Source: Neotamlana sargassicola (GTDB lineage: Bacteria > Bacteroidota > Bacteroidia > Flavobacteriales > Flavobacteriaceae). Taken from it: 64,000 nucleotides of DNA. Where the stretch lies: contig NZ_JAJAPX010000001.1 in NCBI RefSeq assembly GCF_020523965.1, forward strand, positions 806,001 through 870,000. Direction: 5' to 3'. The position numbers and the translations under genes are program-made. The notes beneath the pieces were generated by a model, which was not told where the DNA came from, did not search any database, and was given only the letters and a program-made list of their open reading frames with translations. Position 1 is the first letter of the stretch, and each line of letters starts with the position of its first letter. This document shows, in pieces, positions 42,646 to 51,321 of the stretch.

Positions 42646-42736
42646 ACGAGCCAAAAGCGAGTTAAATTATAAAAAGGCGGAAGCGTTGAATAATTAAACG
42701 AGCCAAAAGCGAGTTAAATTATAAAAAGGCGGAAGC
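42625..42736. repeat. 52-bp tandem repeat from the 3' end of atpG
   Basis: The unit begins GCGGAAGCGTTGAATAATTA and runs to TTATAAAAAG. Copies start at 42625 (covering the last codons and stop of atpG) and 42677, and a third, truncated copy (GCGGAAGC) starts at 42729. The spacing is exactly 52 bp twice, so this is a recent tandem duplication outside the reading frame. Confidence 0.9.
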
Positions 42737-42794
42737 CGTGAACAATAAACAATATTAGTTTTAGTGCTAAAGCAAATAAAACTAAACAAACTAG

Positions 42795-42827
42795 AAAAGC
42801 CTCATCCTATTAAATGAGGCTTTTTTT
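42795..42827 (+). terminator. Intrinsic terminator of the atp operon
   Basis: AAAAGCCTCAT pairs with ATGAGGCTTTT around an 8-nt loop, followed by a T-run. It lies 150 bp after the atpG stop, beyond the tandem repeats. Confidence 0.85.
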
Positions 42828-42877
42828 ATGGCATCCATTTTGTAAACGTTATATTTATAAATCTAAAAATAAGCGTT

Positions 42878-43384
42878 ATGAATCTTTTAAAGCAAACTTT
42901 CTCTGCCGTAATTTTAATGCTAATAACTATGAGTTTTTCGCAGTGTGCAAGTACAAACACATTAGAAAAGAAACCAAGTATAACGCTAAAGCAAGTGTAT
43001 TACGAACGTTGGGTAGCCGGTGTAAAAGGCGGTGGTTCTGGTGTTAACTTGTTTATTCCAATTCAATCAAACACAAATAAATCTGTTTTAGATTCTGTTT
43101 ATTTTCAAGGTAAAGGCGCTAAATTAGAAATGATCAACCAGGAATTGGTTGTAGGACGTTTTAAAACAGAAGCCAACAGGTCGAAAGAAGATATTATTAT
43201 GAGTAACGAGGCATATGCCGAATATGGTCAAAATAAGTCAATGTATACGCCTAAAATGCCTTTCGAACTTGAAGAAAATGAATGCGTTATAAGTTACCTA
43301 GAAAACGGAATCAAAAAATATTTTAAGGTAGGCGATGTTGTTTTTAAAAAATCTCGACCTATACCTTCTGTAAAACTACAATAA
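42878..43384 (+). CDS. Hypothetical lipoprotein
   Basis: 168 aa. The lipoprotein signal MNLLKQTFSAVILMLITMSFSQC places the lipid-bearing Cys at residue 23. The mature part is mostly beta-type with LKQVYYERWVAGVKGGGSGVNLFIP, where the Gly-rich turn stands out, and a C-terminal ENGIKKYFKVGDVVFKKSRPIP. Predicted in the periplasm, tethered to a membrane. I do not recognise the family. It stands alone between the atp terminator and a flippase gene. Confidence 0.75.
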   Translation: MNLLKQTFSAVILMLITMSFSQCASTNTLEKKPSITLKQVYYERWVAGVKGGGSGVNLFIPIQSNTNKSVLDSVYFQGKGAKLEMINQELVVGRFKTEANRSKEDIIMSNEAYAEYGQNKSMYTPKMPFELEENECVISYLENGIKKYFKVGDVVFKKSRPIPSVKLQ

Positions 43385-43448
43385 GCCCGACTTATATTTT
43401 GCTTTAAGACAACTAAAAGCGTATTTTTAACCATCAAATATTTATGAA

Positions 43449-44909
43449 TTGAGCGGACTCAAAACATTATTCAAGCAAACATTTATTTACGGTTTAGCTA
43501 CGGTTTTACCTAGAATGTTAAGCTTTTTACTTGTACGTCTTCATACCGACGAAAGTGTTTTAAGTTCGGTGGCCGATTACGGTGATGTATCACTTATTTT
43601 TTCATACTTCGTGCTCTTCAATGTAATATTAGCGTACGGCATGGAAACTGCTTTTTTTCGGTTTTTTAATAAAGAAGATGATAAAGCTAAGGTGGTTGGA
43701 ACATCGGCTATTTCCTTAATAGTTTCTTCTTTCATGTTTTTTACACTTGCGCTTCTTTTTAAAAGCCAAATAGCTGCGTTAACCGATTTAAACGAAGCCT
43801 ATATAAATCTCGTTATTTGGATTCTGTTACTAGACGCCCTCGTTATTGTTCCTTTCGCTTGGTTACGCGCTAATGCAAGACCAATAAAATACGCTATTAT
43901 TAAAATTTTAAACGTTATAATAAATCTAGGATTAAACCTCTTTTTATTATTGTGGTTGAAAGACTTAGCCGAAGAAAGCACCATTTTAAACATCATTTAC
44001 AAACCAAATTTCGAAATTAATTACATTTTCATAGCAAACTTGGTTGCGAGTGCAGTTACACTTTTATTGATGTTTTCATTTTATTTCAAAATAAAGTATA
44101 CGTTCAATAAGGCACTTTGGAAACAAATGATGCAATATGCCTTTCCTGTTTTAATTGCAGGTGTTGCATTTTCGATTAATGAAACTTTCGATAGAATTTT
44201 ACTTGATAAATTATTACCAGAAAATATTGCCAAAACCGAAATTGGTATGTATTCGGCATGTTATAAATTGGCGTTGTTTATGACGCTGTTTGCAACCGCG
44301 TATCGTTTAGGCATTGAACCATTTTTCTTTAGTCATGCAAAAACAGAAAACCCTCAAAAAAACTATGCCAGAATTTTAGAGTATTTTGTAATTTTTGGTT
44401 CTGTAATTTTGTTAGGCGTTGTGGTATTTGCAGATATTTTAAAAGTGATTTTTATAGGCGATGAAGCTTACTGGCAAGCCATGTGGATTGTGCCCATAAT
44501 ATTATTAGCAAATTTCTGTTTAGGTATTTACCACAATTTATCGGTTTGGTATAAAATAACCGATAGAACAAAATTTGGTGCGTACATTTCGGTTTTTGGT
44601 GCGTTGTTAACCCTATTACTAAATTTCTGGTTAATACCAATTATGAGTTACAAAGGTTCTGCAATAGCAACATTAACAGCATACGCAAGTATGATGTTAG
44701 CCTCGTATTTTTTCGGAAAAAAATATTATCCAATTCCTTACAACATAAAAAAAATAGTACTTTATTTATCTGGTTCAATTTTGTTTTCTGTAGTGTCGTT
44801 TTATCAATTTAGAGGCAATTATGTGGTAGGAGTTTCTATGTTAATTGTATTTTTGGCTATCGTTTACGCCTTAGAAAAAAACACCATAAAACAATTATTA
44901 AAAAAGTAA
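43449..44909 (+). CDS. Polysaccharide flippase, MOP superfamily
   Basis: 486 aa from a TTG at 43449 (the nearby ATG at 43444 runs into a stop). About 14 membrane helices. [20 protein letters not shown] at the N-terminus is typical of the lipid-linked oligosaccharide flippase or MurJ-like proteins that head a conserved flavobacterial cluster with dut and a nucleotidyltransferase. Ends 1 nt before dut. Its partner glycan is unknown and may be separate from the locus at 4-23 kb. Confidence 0.85.
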   Translation: MSGLKTLFKQTFIYGLATVLPRMLSFLLVRLHTDESVLSSVADYGDVSLIFSYFVLFNVILAYGMETAFFRFFNKEDDKAKVVGTSAISLIVSSFMFFTLALLFKSQIAALTDLNEAYINLVIWILLLDALVIVPFAWLRANARPIKYAIIKILNVIINLGLNLFLLLWLKDLAEESTILNIIYKPNFEINYIFIANLVASAVTLLLMFSFYFKIKYTFNKALWKQMMQYAFPVLIAGVAFSINETFDRILLDKLLPENIAKTEIGMYSACYKLALFMTLFATAYRLGIEPFFFSHAKTENPQKNYARILEYFVIFGSVILLGVVVFADILKVIFIGDEAYWQAMWIVPIILLANFCLGIYHNLSVWYKITDRTKFGAYISVFGALLTLLLNFWLIPIMSYKGSAIATLTAYASMMLASYFFGKKYYPIPYNIKKIVLYLSGSILFSVVSFYQFRGNYVVGVSMLIVFLAIVYALEKNTIKQLLKK

Positions 44910-44910
44910 T

Positions 44911-45345
44911 ATGAAAATAAAAATAGTAAACAAATCCAATCACGAGTTGCCTCATTACGAAACTTTGGCATCGGCAGGAATGGATTTACGTGCAAATTTA
45001 TCCGAATCACGTATTTTAAAACCGTTAGAGCGCACCATTGTTGGTACAGGACTTTTCATAGAACTTCCGGTTGGTTTCGAAGCTCAGGTACGCCCTAGAA
45101 GCGGTTTGGCTGCTAAAAAAGGAGTAACAGTACTTAACGCTCCAGGAACTATAGATGCCGATTATAGAGGTGAAATAGGCGTTATTTTGGTAAATTTATC
45201 AAACGACGATTTCGAAATTAACAACGGCGAGCGCATTGCGCAATTAGTAATTGCAAAACACGAGCGTGCCGAATGGGATATAGTTGAAGAACTATCTGAA
45301 ACAGCTAGAGGAGAAGGTGGTTTTGGAAGTACTGGGGTTAAGTAA
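44911..45345 (+). CDS. dut: dUTP diphosphatase
   Basis: 144 aa trimeric dUTPase. The five motifs are visible: AGMDLRA (22-28), [10 protein letters not shown] (62-71), [13 protein letters not shown] (76-88), [11 protein letters not shown] and the C-terminal arm [10 protein letters not shown]. It hydrolyses dUTP to dUMP. Follows the flippase gene by 1 nt; a REP-like hairpin starts 4 nt after its stop. Confidence 0.97.
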   Translation: MKIKIVNKSNHELPHYETLASAGMDLRANLSESRILKPLERTIVGTGLFIELPVGFEAQVRPRSGLAAKKGVTVLNAPGTIDADYRGEIGVILVNLSNDDFEINNGERIAQLVIAKHERAEWDIVEELSETARGEGGFGSTGVK

Positions 45346-45348
45346 CCA

Positions 45349-45368
45349 ATTCCTGCGAAAGCAGGAAT
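45349..45368. repeat. REP-like hairpin, left edge of GIY-YIG element
   Basis: ATTCCTGC-GAAA-GCAGGAAT, a perfect 8-bp stem and GAAA tetraloop, followed by CTC. Inverted relative to the hairpin at 45713-45732 (TTTC loop). Confidence 0.85.
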
Positions 45369-45408
45369 CTCAAAATAAAGCCATCATGAACTTTGGTATG
45401 TCTACATC

Positions 45409-45699
45409 ATGGCAAACAAGCCCAATGGTGTCTTGTACATTGGTGTAACTGATAATTTGGATGAAAGAGTAAAAGAGCATAAGTTAAAAGTTTACCCAAA
45501 GTCATTTACGGCAAAATATAATTGTGATAAACTGATTTATTTTGAAGAATTTAGTGAAGGAAAAATTGCAGAGAGAAGGGAAAGGCAGTTCAAAAAATGG
45601 AAACGTGATTGGAAAATTGAATTAATTGAAGAAATGAATCCAAGTTGGTCAGATTTAAGTGCTAACTGGAACTTGAATTACAATAAAATTAGGAAATAA
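45409..45699 (+). CDS. Small GIY-YIG nuclease; N-terminal start uncertain
   Basis: 96 aa from the first ATG. The open frame extends back to 45379 and encodes HHELWYVYI just before it, so the true GIY motif (here VYI) lies upstream of the ATG without any usual start codon. LYIGVTDNLDERVKEHK follows (YIG and the catalytic Arg), then KLIYFEEFSEGKIAERRERQFKKWKRDWKIELIE with the Glu metal ligand, and NPSWSDL. Small stand-alone GIY-YIG proteins of this type are common in Bacteroidota. Hairpins bound the gene on both sides. It may use a rare start, be truncated, or be decaying. Confidence 0.8.
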   Translation: MANKPNGVLYIGVTDNLDERVKEHKLKVYPKSFTAKYNCDKLIYFEEFSEGKIAERRERQFKKWKRDWKIELIEEMNPSWSDLSANWNLNYNKIRK

Positions 45700-45712
45700 A
45701 TTAAAACAAAAG

Positions 45713-45732
45713 ATACCCGCTTTCGCGGGCAT
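45713..45732. repeat. REP-like hairpin, right edge of GIY-YIG element
   Basis: ATACCCGC-TTTC-GCGGGCAT, 8-bp stem with one mismatch (A/C) and a TTTC loop. It is inverted relative to the hairpin at 45349. It ends 5 nt before the ATG of the nucleotidyltransferase gene, so it lies where a ribosome binding site would be. Confidence 0.85.
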
Positions 45733-45737
45733 GAGAT

Positions 45738-46757
45738 ATGAAAATAATAGTCCCAATGGCAGGTCGAGGCTCTCGATTACGCCCTCATAGTTTAACCGTA
45801 CCAAAACCGCTAATTCCAGTAGCGGGAAAACCTATTGTGCATCGTTTGGTAAGCGATATTGCTAAAGTGTTAAAACAACCCATTGAAGAAGTTGCCTTTG
45901 TTCTTGGCGACCCAGCATGGTTTGGCGATGATGTTGTGCAAAGTTTAACCGAGTTAGCTACTAGTTTAGGTGCCAAAGCATCCATTTACCGTCAAGACAA
46001 ACCGCTTGGAACTGGCCATGCTATTATGTGTGCTAAACCGTCTCTTTCAGGTCCTGCAGTTATTGCTTACGCAGATACTTTAATTCGTGCAGCTTTTGAT
46101 TTAGACCCCGAAGCCGATAGCGTAATCTGGACTAAAGAGGTTGAAAACCCAGAAGCATACGGCGTTGTTAAGCTTAATAAAAACGAAGAAATTGTAGAAT
46201 TGGTTGAAAAACCAAAGGAGTTTGTAAGCAATCAAGCAGTAATTGGCATTTATTATTTTAAGGATGTTGCTATTTTAAAAGATAAATTGCAAGAAGTTCT
46301 TGATGAGAACGTTATGAATGGAGGTGAGTACCAAATTAACGATGGTATTAAGCGCATGATGGCAGAAGGTAAAATATTTAAAACCGGAACCGTAGATGAA
46401 TGGATGGATTGTGGTAATAAAGCCATAACCGTTGAAACCAACGGGAAAATGTTAGGATTTTTACATGCAGATGCCCAAGAAACTTTGGTTGACACCTCGG
46501 TAACGCTTGAAAATTCTAAAATTATAGAACCTTGTTTTATTGGTAAAAACGTAGTGTTAAAAAATGCAACAGTTGGTCCTAATGTATCGATTGGCGATGG
46601 TTCTGTTATCGAAAATTCAACTATAAAAAACAGTTTAATACAAACTGAAACCAGTATAAAAAACGCCAATTTAGATAATGCTATGATTGGTAATCATGTA
46701 AAATATAATGGTAACTTTACAAGTATTAGTATTGGCGATTATTCGGTGCTTGAATAA
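45738..46757 (+). CDS. Sugar phosphate nucleotidyltransferase
   Basis: 339 aa. N-terminal GT-A-like fold with the pyrophosphorylase signature IVPMAGRGSRLRPHSLTVPKPLIPVAGKP, then YADTLI, GEYQINDGIK and WMDCGN. The last 100 residues are a left-handed beta-helix (FIGKNVVLKNATVGPNVSIGDGSVIENS). It activates a sugar-1-phosphate with NTP, probably glucose-1-phosphate or a relative. Its ATG is 5 nt downstream of the REP-like hairpin. The next gene starts 69 bp later. Confidence 0.9.
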   Translation: MKIIVPMAGRGSRLRPHSLTVPKPLIPVAGKPIVHRLVSDIAKVLKQPIEEVAFVLGDPAWFGDDVVQSLTELATSLGAKASIYRQDKPLGTGHAIMCAKPSLSGPAVIAYADTLIRAAFDLDPEADSVIWTKEVENPEAYGVVKLNKNEEIVELVEKPKEFVSNQAVIGIYYFKDVAILKDKLQEVLDENVMNGGEYQINDGIKRMMAEGKIFKTGTVDEWMDCGNKAITVETNGKMLGFLHADAQETLVDTSVTLENSKIIEPCFIGKNVVLKNATVGPNVSIGDGSVIENSTIKNSLIQTETSIKNANLDNAMIGNHVKYNGNFTSISIGDYSVLE

Positions 46758-46826
46758 CTATGATATGCTCTTAACTTGAGGTTGCTTTAAGAAAAATTGA
46801 AGTGTTTTTGGTAGAATATCAAAACT

Positions 46827-48167
46827 ATGAAACAAAATGTTTACATATTAGTTTTCCTTTTCGGAATTATTTTAGTTCCCAAATTTGGCTTTGCCCAAAA
46901 CGACGATTTAGGGGATAACGACGATAAGTTTCAGGAGTTGTTTTATGAAGCTTTGAAACAAAAAAGCATTGAAAACTACGATCGTTCGGCTGAAGCCCTT
47001 TTGGCTTGTATTGAAATAGATAAATCGGTACCCGTATTATATTTCGAATTAGGTAAAAATTATATACAACTTAAAAATTTTGGCGCTGCCGAAGATGCTT
47101 TAAAAGAAGCGGTAAATAAAGATCCTAATAATGAATGGTACCTTGATGAATTGTATGGTTATTACGCCTCGCAAAACGATTATAAAAACGCTATAAAAAC
47201 CGTAAAACAATTGGTTAAGTATCATCTGGATTACGAAGAAGATTTAGCTTCGCTGTACATGAAATCCGAAAAATATGATGAAGCTTTAGAGGTTTTAGAC
47301 CAAATGGACGCAAAACATGGCGTTTCAGTATCTCGCGATTTAATGCGAAACAGAATTTATCAAATTACCGGTCGAAAAAAAGATCAAATTAAAAATTTAC
47401 AAGATCGGGTAGAGAATAACCCAGAAAAAGAGTCGAATTACTTGGCTCTTATCTTCCGCTACAGCGAAAACAACGAAAAAGAAAAAGCGTTTAAAACAGC
47501 TAAGGAGTTGCTTAAAATGAACCCAGAATCGCAATTGGTTCACCTAGCCTTATATAAGTTTTATTTAGATGAAAATGATGCCGAAAAAGCCATTGAATCT
47601 ATGAAAATTGTGGTGAAAAGTAGCGAAATTAAGCCCGAAGCTAAACTAAAAGTATTAACCGATTTTGTACAATTTGTAAGTGAAAATCCTGAATACGAAC
47701 AAGATTTAGTAGAAGCTACAACTTTGGTAAGTAATACAAACAACAGTAAAACATTAATCGAGCTTGGGCAATATCATTTAACTAAAAACGATAAAACAAA
47801 GGCTTTAGAGTATTTTGAAACAGCACTTCAACTGGAGCCCGATAATTTTAATGTGTTGCGCACCGTAATGCTGTTATATATCGATTTAAAACAGTACAAA
47901 TTAGCCCAAGAAAAAAGTAGTGAAGCTTTAGAAGAATATCCATCTCAACCCTTGTTTTATCTTGTAAATGGTGTGGCATTAAACGAGTTGAATTCTCCAA
48001 AAAAAGCATTAGAGGCTTTAGAAATGGGATTGGATTTTATTATTGATGATAACAAAATGGAAGCCGATTTTTACAAACAATTAAGTAAAGCTTATACCTT
48101 GTTAAACAATACGCAAAAGGCAAAAACGTTTAGTGATAAAGCGCAAAAATTAGAATCTTCAAATTAA
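46827..48167 (+). CDS. TPR-repeat periplasmic protein
   Basis: 446 aa. Signal peptide to about residue 23 (KFGFAQ, cleavage after FAQ), then an array of tetratricopeptide repeats through to the end (for example ALEYFETALQLEPDNFNVLR and PLFYLVNGVALNELNSPKKALEALE). A scaffold for protein-protein contact in the periplasm. It is followed by a DUF4292 lipoprotein and an EnvC-like protein with one-base overlaps, so the three are likely made together and may serve envelope growth. Confidence 0.85.
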   Translation: MKQNVYILVFLFGIILVPKFGFAQNDDLGDNDDKFQELFYEALKQKSIENYDRSAEALLACIEIDKSVPVLYFELGKNYIQLKNFGAAEDALKEAVNKDPNNEWYLDELYGYYASQNDYKNAIKTVKQLVKYHLDYEEDLASLYMKSEKYDEALEVLDQMDAKHGVSVSRDLMRNRIYQITGRKKDQIKNLQDRVENNPEKESNYLALIFRYSENNEKEKAFKTAKELLKMNPESQLVHLALYKFYLDENDAEKAIESMKIVVKSSEIKPEAKLKVLTDFVQFVSENPEYEQDLVEATTLVSNTNNSKTLIELGQYHLTKNDKTKALEYFETALQLEPDNFNVLRTVMLLYIDLKQYKLAQEKSSEALEEYPSQPLFYLVNGVALNELNSPKKALEALEMGLDFIIDDNKMEADFYKQLSKAYTLLNNTQKAKTFSDKAQKLESSN

Positions 48168-48937
48168 TGATAAAATATATTAAATACAGCTTTGTATTAG
48201 GTTTAGTTGTTTTGGTTTTTGGTTGTAAAACGGCTAAAACAGTAACTAATGGTGAAGCTAATTTAAACTTAAATACCAAGCAATTAATTAAGGAAAATGC
48301 AAAACGTATAGCGTCCTATAAAACGTTACAATCTAAATTAAAGTTAACCTTAACCCAAAAAGGAAAAACACAATCGTACACGGTTACTTACCGAAGTAAA
48401 ATGGACGAAGTTATCTGGATAAACGCTCCTTTTTCGGTAATTCGAGCTATGATAACACCAGAAAAAGTGAGTTTCTACAATAAGCTAGATAACACTTATT
48501 TTGATGGCGATTATAACTATTTAAGTGAGTTATTAGGTACAGAACTCGATTTTTATAAAGTGCAGAATTTACTTATTGGCGAAACTATTTATAATTTAAA
48601 TACAAGTGATTATAAAGCCGAAGTTATCGATGGTAATTATTTGGTACAACCTAAAGTACAACGTAACTTATTTGATATTTTATTTTTAATCGATCCGAGT
48701 ATTTTTAAGGTTACATCGCAACGTATTTTGCAACCAGTAGAGCAAAGAGATTTACAAATTAATTATTTAAGTCATCAAAATATTAACAGCCAAAGTTTGC
48801 CCGAAGAAATAAAGGTAATTGCTGTTGAAGAAAATGAAGAGTTAATTGTAAATTTGGAGTTTAAAAATGTTGTGCTAAACGAAGATTTAAGATTTCCGTT
48901 TAAAATACCTTCTGGTTTTAAAGCCATTGAACTTTAA
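48167..48937 (+). CDS. DUF4292 family lipoprotein
   Basis: 256 aa. Lipoprotein signal with VLVFGCK (Cys 20). The mature part is beta-rich (LQSKLKLTLTQKGKTQSYTVTYRSKMDEVIWINAPF, then ITPEKVSFYNKLDNTYFDGDYNYL), a LolA/LolB-like fold by pattern: an antiparallel sheet that can bind acyl chains. Role in lipoprotein or lipid transport is an inference. Start and stop each overlap the neighbours by one base. Confidence 0.85.
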   Translation: MIKYIKYSFVLGLVVLVFGCKTAKTVTNGEANLNLNTKQLIKENAKRIASYKTLQSKLKLTLTQKGKTQSYTVTYRSKMDEVIWINAPFSVIRAMITPEKVSFYNKLDNTYFDGDYNYLSELLGTELDFYKVQNLLIGETIYNLNTSDYKAEVIDGNYLVQPKVQRNLFDILFLIDPSIFKVTSQRILQPVEQRDLQINYLSHQNINSQSLPEEIKVIAVEENEELIVNLEFKNVVLNEDLRFPFKIPSGFKAIEL

Positions 48938-50169
48938 TGAATTTTACAATAAAATCATATGTTAAAGAATGTGTTTTGCTAGCTTTTATTTTGGCAAGCA
49001 CTATGGTATTTTCTCAAAACAATAAACAAAAAGAATTAGAAACACGTCGGCAAGAGTTGCGTAACGAAATTCAGCAATTAAACAAATTGCGTGCCGATAA
49101 TAAAACTAAACAGAAGTCGCAATTAAGTTTAGTTGAAGGTGTAAATCATAAAATTAGTGTGCTTTCAAATTTAATTAAGGTAACCAACCAGCAAGCTAAT
49201 TTACTTACCCGTGAAATTAACAGTAATCAAAAAAAAATAACCGATTTACGCAAAGAATTAGCCGATTTAAAAGACGATTACGCTGCTATGGTAGTTAAGG
49301 CTTATAAAAGTAAAAACAGACAAAGCAGAATAATGTTTTTGCTGTCGTCAAACAATTTTAAGCAAGCTTATAAGCGTTTGCAATACATTCAGCAGTACGC
49401 AGATCATCAAAAAAAGCAAGGTGAAAATATTAAAGCCAAAACTCTGGAATTACAGGCTACAAACACCAAGTTGCTTAATCAGCAAAAGGAAAAAAACACC
49501 TTGATTGCCGAAAATAGACAGGTGCAAAAAACATTGCAAGCAGATAGAAAAGAGCACGAAGCCTTAATGCAATCTATTCAAAAGAATTTATCGACTTACA
49601 CCTCTCAAATTAGGCAAAAACAGCGTGAAGTAAACCGCATTGATGCCGAAATAGATAAAATTATAAAGGCGGCCATTGCAAAATCGAACACCAAAGCAGG
49701 TAAAAGTTCCAGTTCAAAAAGTTTTGCGTTAACGCCAGAAGAAAAAGTGTTAGCTTCAAATTTCACCTCTAATCGTGGTAAGTTACCATGGCCTGTAGAT
49801 AATGGTTATGTGAGTCTAGGTTATGGTACACAACGCCATCCAATCGATAAAAGTTTAACCATAAAAAGTAATGGTGTTAGAATTACCACTCAAAAAGGTG
49901 CGCAAGTTCGAGCCATTTTTAATGGTGAAGTCAGTGAGATTTTAAAAATGCGAAACGTAAATCCTATTGTTATGATTAGGCATGGAAACTACCTAAGCAT
50001 TTATAAAAATTTAAGTAAGGTTTATGTAAAAGTAGGCGATAAGGTTTCTACAAAACAGGCTATTGGCGAGGTGTTCACTAATCCAAGTAATGGAGAAACT
50101 ATTTTAAGCTTTATCATTTCAAAGGATAGTAATACCCAAAATCCTGCGAGTTGGTTGTATAAAATGTAG
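48937..50169 (+). CDS. EnvC-like murein hydrolase activator (degenerate M23/LytM)
   Basis: 410 aa. Signal peptide to about residue 26 (MVFSQ). Long coiled coil about 28-110 and 160-240 (RQELRNEIQQLNKLRADNKTK), then a LytM fold from about 280 (LPWPVDNGYVSLGYGTQRHP). The metal ligands look lost: the HxxxD-containing stretch reads IKSNGVRI, and the HxH reads IYKNLS. Enzymes of this fold with such losses (EnvC) activate amidases without cutting wall themselves. Expected in the periplasm, acting at division or in wall remodelling. Confidence 0.85.
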   Translation: MNFTIKSYVKECVLLAFILASTMVFSQNNKQKELETRRQELRNEIQQLNKLRADNKTKQKSQLSLVEGVNHKISVLSNLIKVTNQQANLLTREINSNQKKITDLRKELADLKDDYAAMVVKAYKSKNRQSRIMFLLSSNNFKQAYKRLQYIQQYADHQKKQGENIKAKTLELQATNTKLLNQQKEKNTLIAENRQVQKTLQADRKEHEALMQSIQKNLSTYTSQIRQKQREVNRIDAEIDKIIKAAIAKSNTKAGKSSSSKSFALTPEEKVLASNFTSNRGKLPWPVDNGYVSLGYGTQRHPIDKSLTIKSNGVRITTQKGAQVRAIFNGEVSEILKMRNVNPIVMIRHGNYLSIYKNLSKVYVKVGDKVSTKQAIGEVFTNPSNGETILSFIISKDSNTQNPASWLYKM

Positions 50170-50241
50170 TATTGCTTTTAAGATGAAATAAATTTATTAA
50201 AATGTTGTTTGCTGTAATTTAAGTTACAAGGTTAGGATGAA

Positions 50242-50330
50242 AATACTTCTCGATACAAATTTGCTTCGTTTCTCTTCGCAAATCCACTCGAAATGACAAT
50301 ATGAGTTTTATGTAAAGAAGGCTTTATTTA
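50242..50330. repeat. Direct repeat copy A (CTCGATACAAATTTGCTTCG family)
   Basis: Starts ATACTTCTCGATACAAATTT and ends TATGTAAAGAAGGCTTTATT; about 85 bp are nearly the same as at 51380-51469 and 51537-51620. The 195-bp gap between the EnvC-like and CPBP genes holds little else. Confidence 0.85.
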
Positions 50331-50364
50331 AAATGTAGAGAATTAAAAATACGATTATAATTCT

Positions 50365-51225
50365 ATGAAAATGAAAGATATTGGAATGAAAATGAATACA
50401 ACTGGAAGAATCTTTCTATTTATGATATCGTATTTTATTATTGTTGGAATATGCCAATATTTTGGAACTTTAATGGCCGGAACCGAATTTGGAAATTTCG
50501 ATTATGTAGAAACATCTACTGAACAATTGATAATTAGTTTTTTTGACTTAATTGGCACTTTTTTTATTATTTGGCTTTTTATGAAATTTGTTGATAAAGA
50601 GTCGTTTATTGAACTTGGATTTCAGACTAAAAATAGATTAAAAGATTTTATTATTGGAATTATAATTGGCCTAATAATAATGACAATAGGCTATTTTCTA
50701 CTAATTTACTTGAAAGAAATATTTTTTATAAAAGTTAATTTTAATTTGGAGGAATTAATTAAATCAATATTACTTTTTACGATTGTCGCTATTGTTGAGG
50801 AAACGCTTTGTCGTGGTTATATTTTAAAAAACCTAATGAGTTCATTTAATAAATATACAGCACTAATTCTTTCATCAATTCTATTTTCTATAATGCACGG
50901 GTTGAATCCGAATATTAGCCTATTCTCTTTATTTAATTTATTCTTAGCGGGAATTGTTCTTGGCTTGTCATATATCTACACTAAAAACTTATGGTTTCCT
51001 ATTGCAATGCATTTAAGCTGGAATTTATTTCAAACACTTCTTGGATTTAATGTTAGTGGTCAAGACACTTATTCAATTATTGAATTTAAAACAAATGAAA
51101 GTAATTTAATAAATGGCGGAGCTTTTGGTTTTGAGGGTTCGTATTTATCAATAATAGCTGAAATTTTAACTATAATCGGAATTGGAACATATTACAATAC
51201 AAAAAAAACTCTCAATACCGTATAA
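50365..51225 (+). CDS. CPBP family intramembrane glutamic protease
   Basis: 286 aa, about seven to eight membrane helices. The EExxxR motif is EETLCR (E145, E146, R150). FSIMHGLNPN (H178) and AMHLSWNLFQ (H216, N220) supply the other two motifs, so the active site is complete. These proteases (Rce1/CAAX-like) cut or bind within membranes; the bacterial targets are mostly unknown. No operon partner; repeats lie on both sides, which suggests it lies in a variable stretch. Confidence 0.88.
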   Translation: MKMKDIGMKMNTTGRIFLFMISYFIIVGICQYFGTLMAGTEFGNFDYVETSTEQLIISFFDLIGTFFIIWLFMKFVDKESFIELGFQTKNRLKDFIIGIIIGLIIMTIGYFLLIYLKEIFFIKVNFNLEELIKSILLFTIVAIVEETLCRGYILKNLMSSFNKYTALILSSILFSIMHGLNPNISLFSLFNLFLAGIVLGLSYIYTKNLWFPIAMHLSWNLFQTLLGFNVSGQDTYSIIEFKTNESNLINGGAFGFEGSYLSIIAEILTIIGIGTYYNTKKTLNTV

Positions 51226-51321
51226 AACTAATTGCAGGTTTTAGCCTATTTAAAAAAGCTCTAGAGGACTTTCTATTACATCATAAAAACATAGAACTAA
51301 TCATATACAACAATATTGAAC

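Noticed and set aside
42814-43047. Plus-strand open frame of 77 codons before the lipoprotein gene
   Set aside because: Overlaps the lipoprotein gene in another frame, begins within the atp terminator, and reads as Lys/Arg/Asn-rich shadow sequence.
46253-46669. Minus-strand open frame of 138 codons
   Set aside because: Antisense to the beta-helix end of the nucleotidyltransferase; repeats there make a long mirror frame.
50170-50364. Repeat copy A as a riboswitch leader for the CPBP gene
   Set aside because: Nearly the same sequence lies downstream of that gene twice, so it is a dispersed repeat, not a leader-specific structure.
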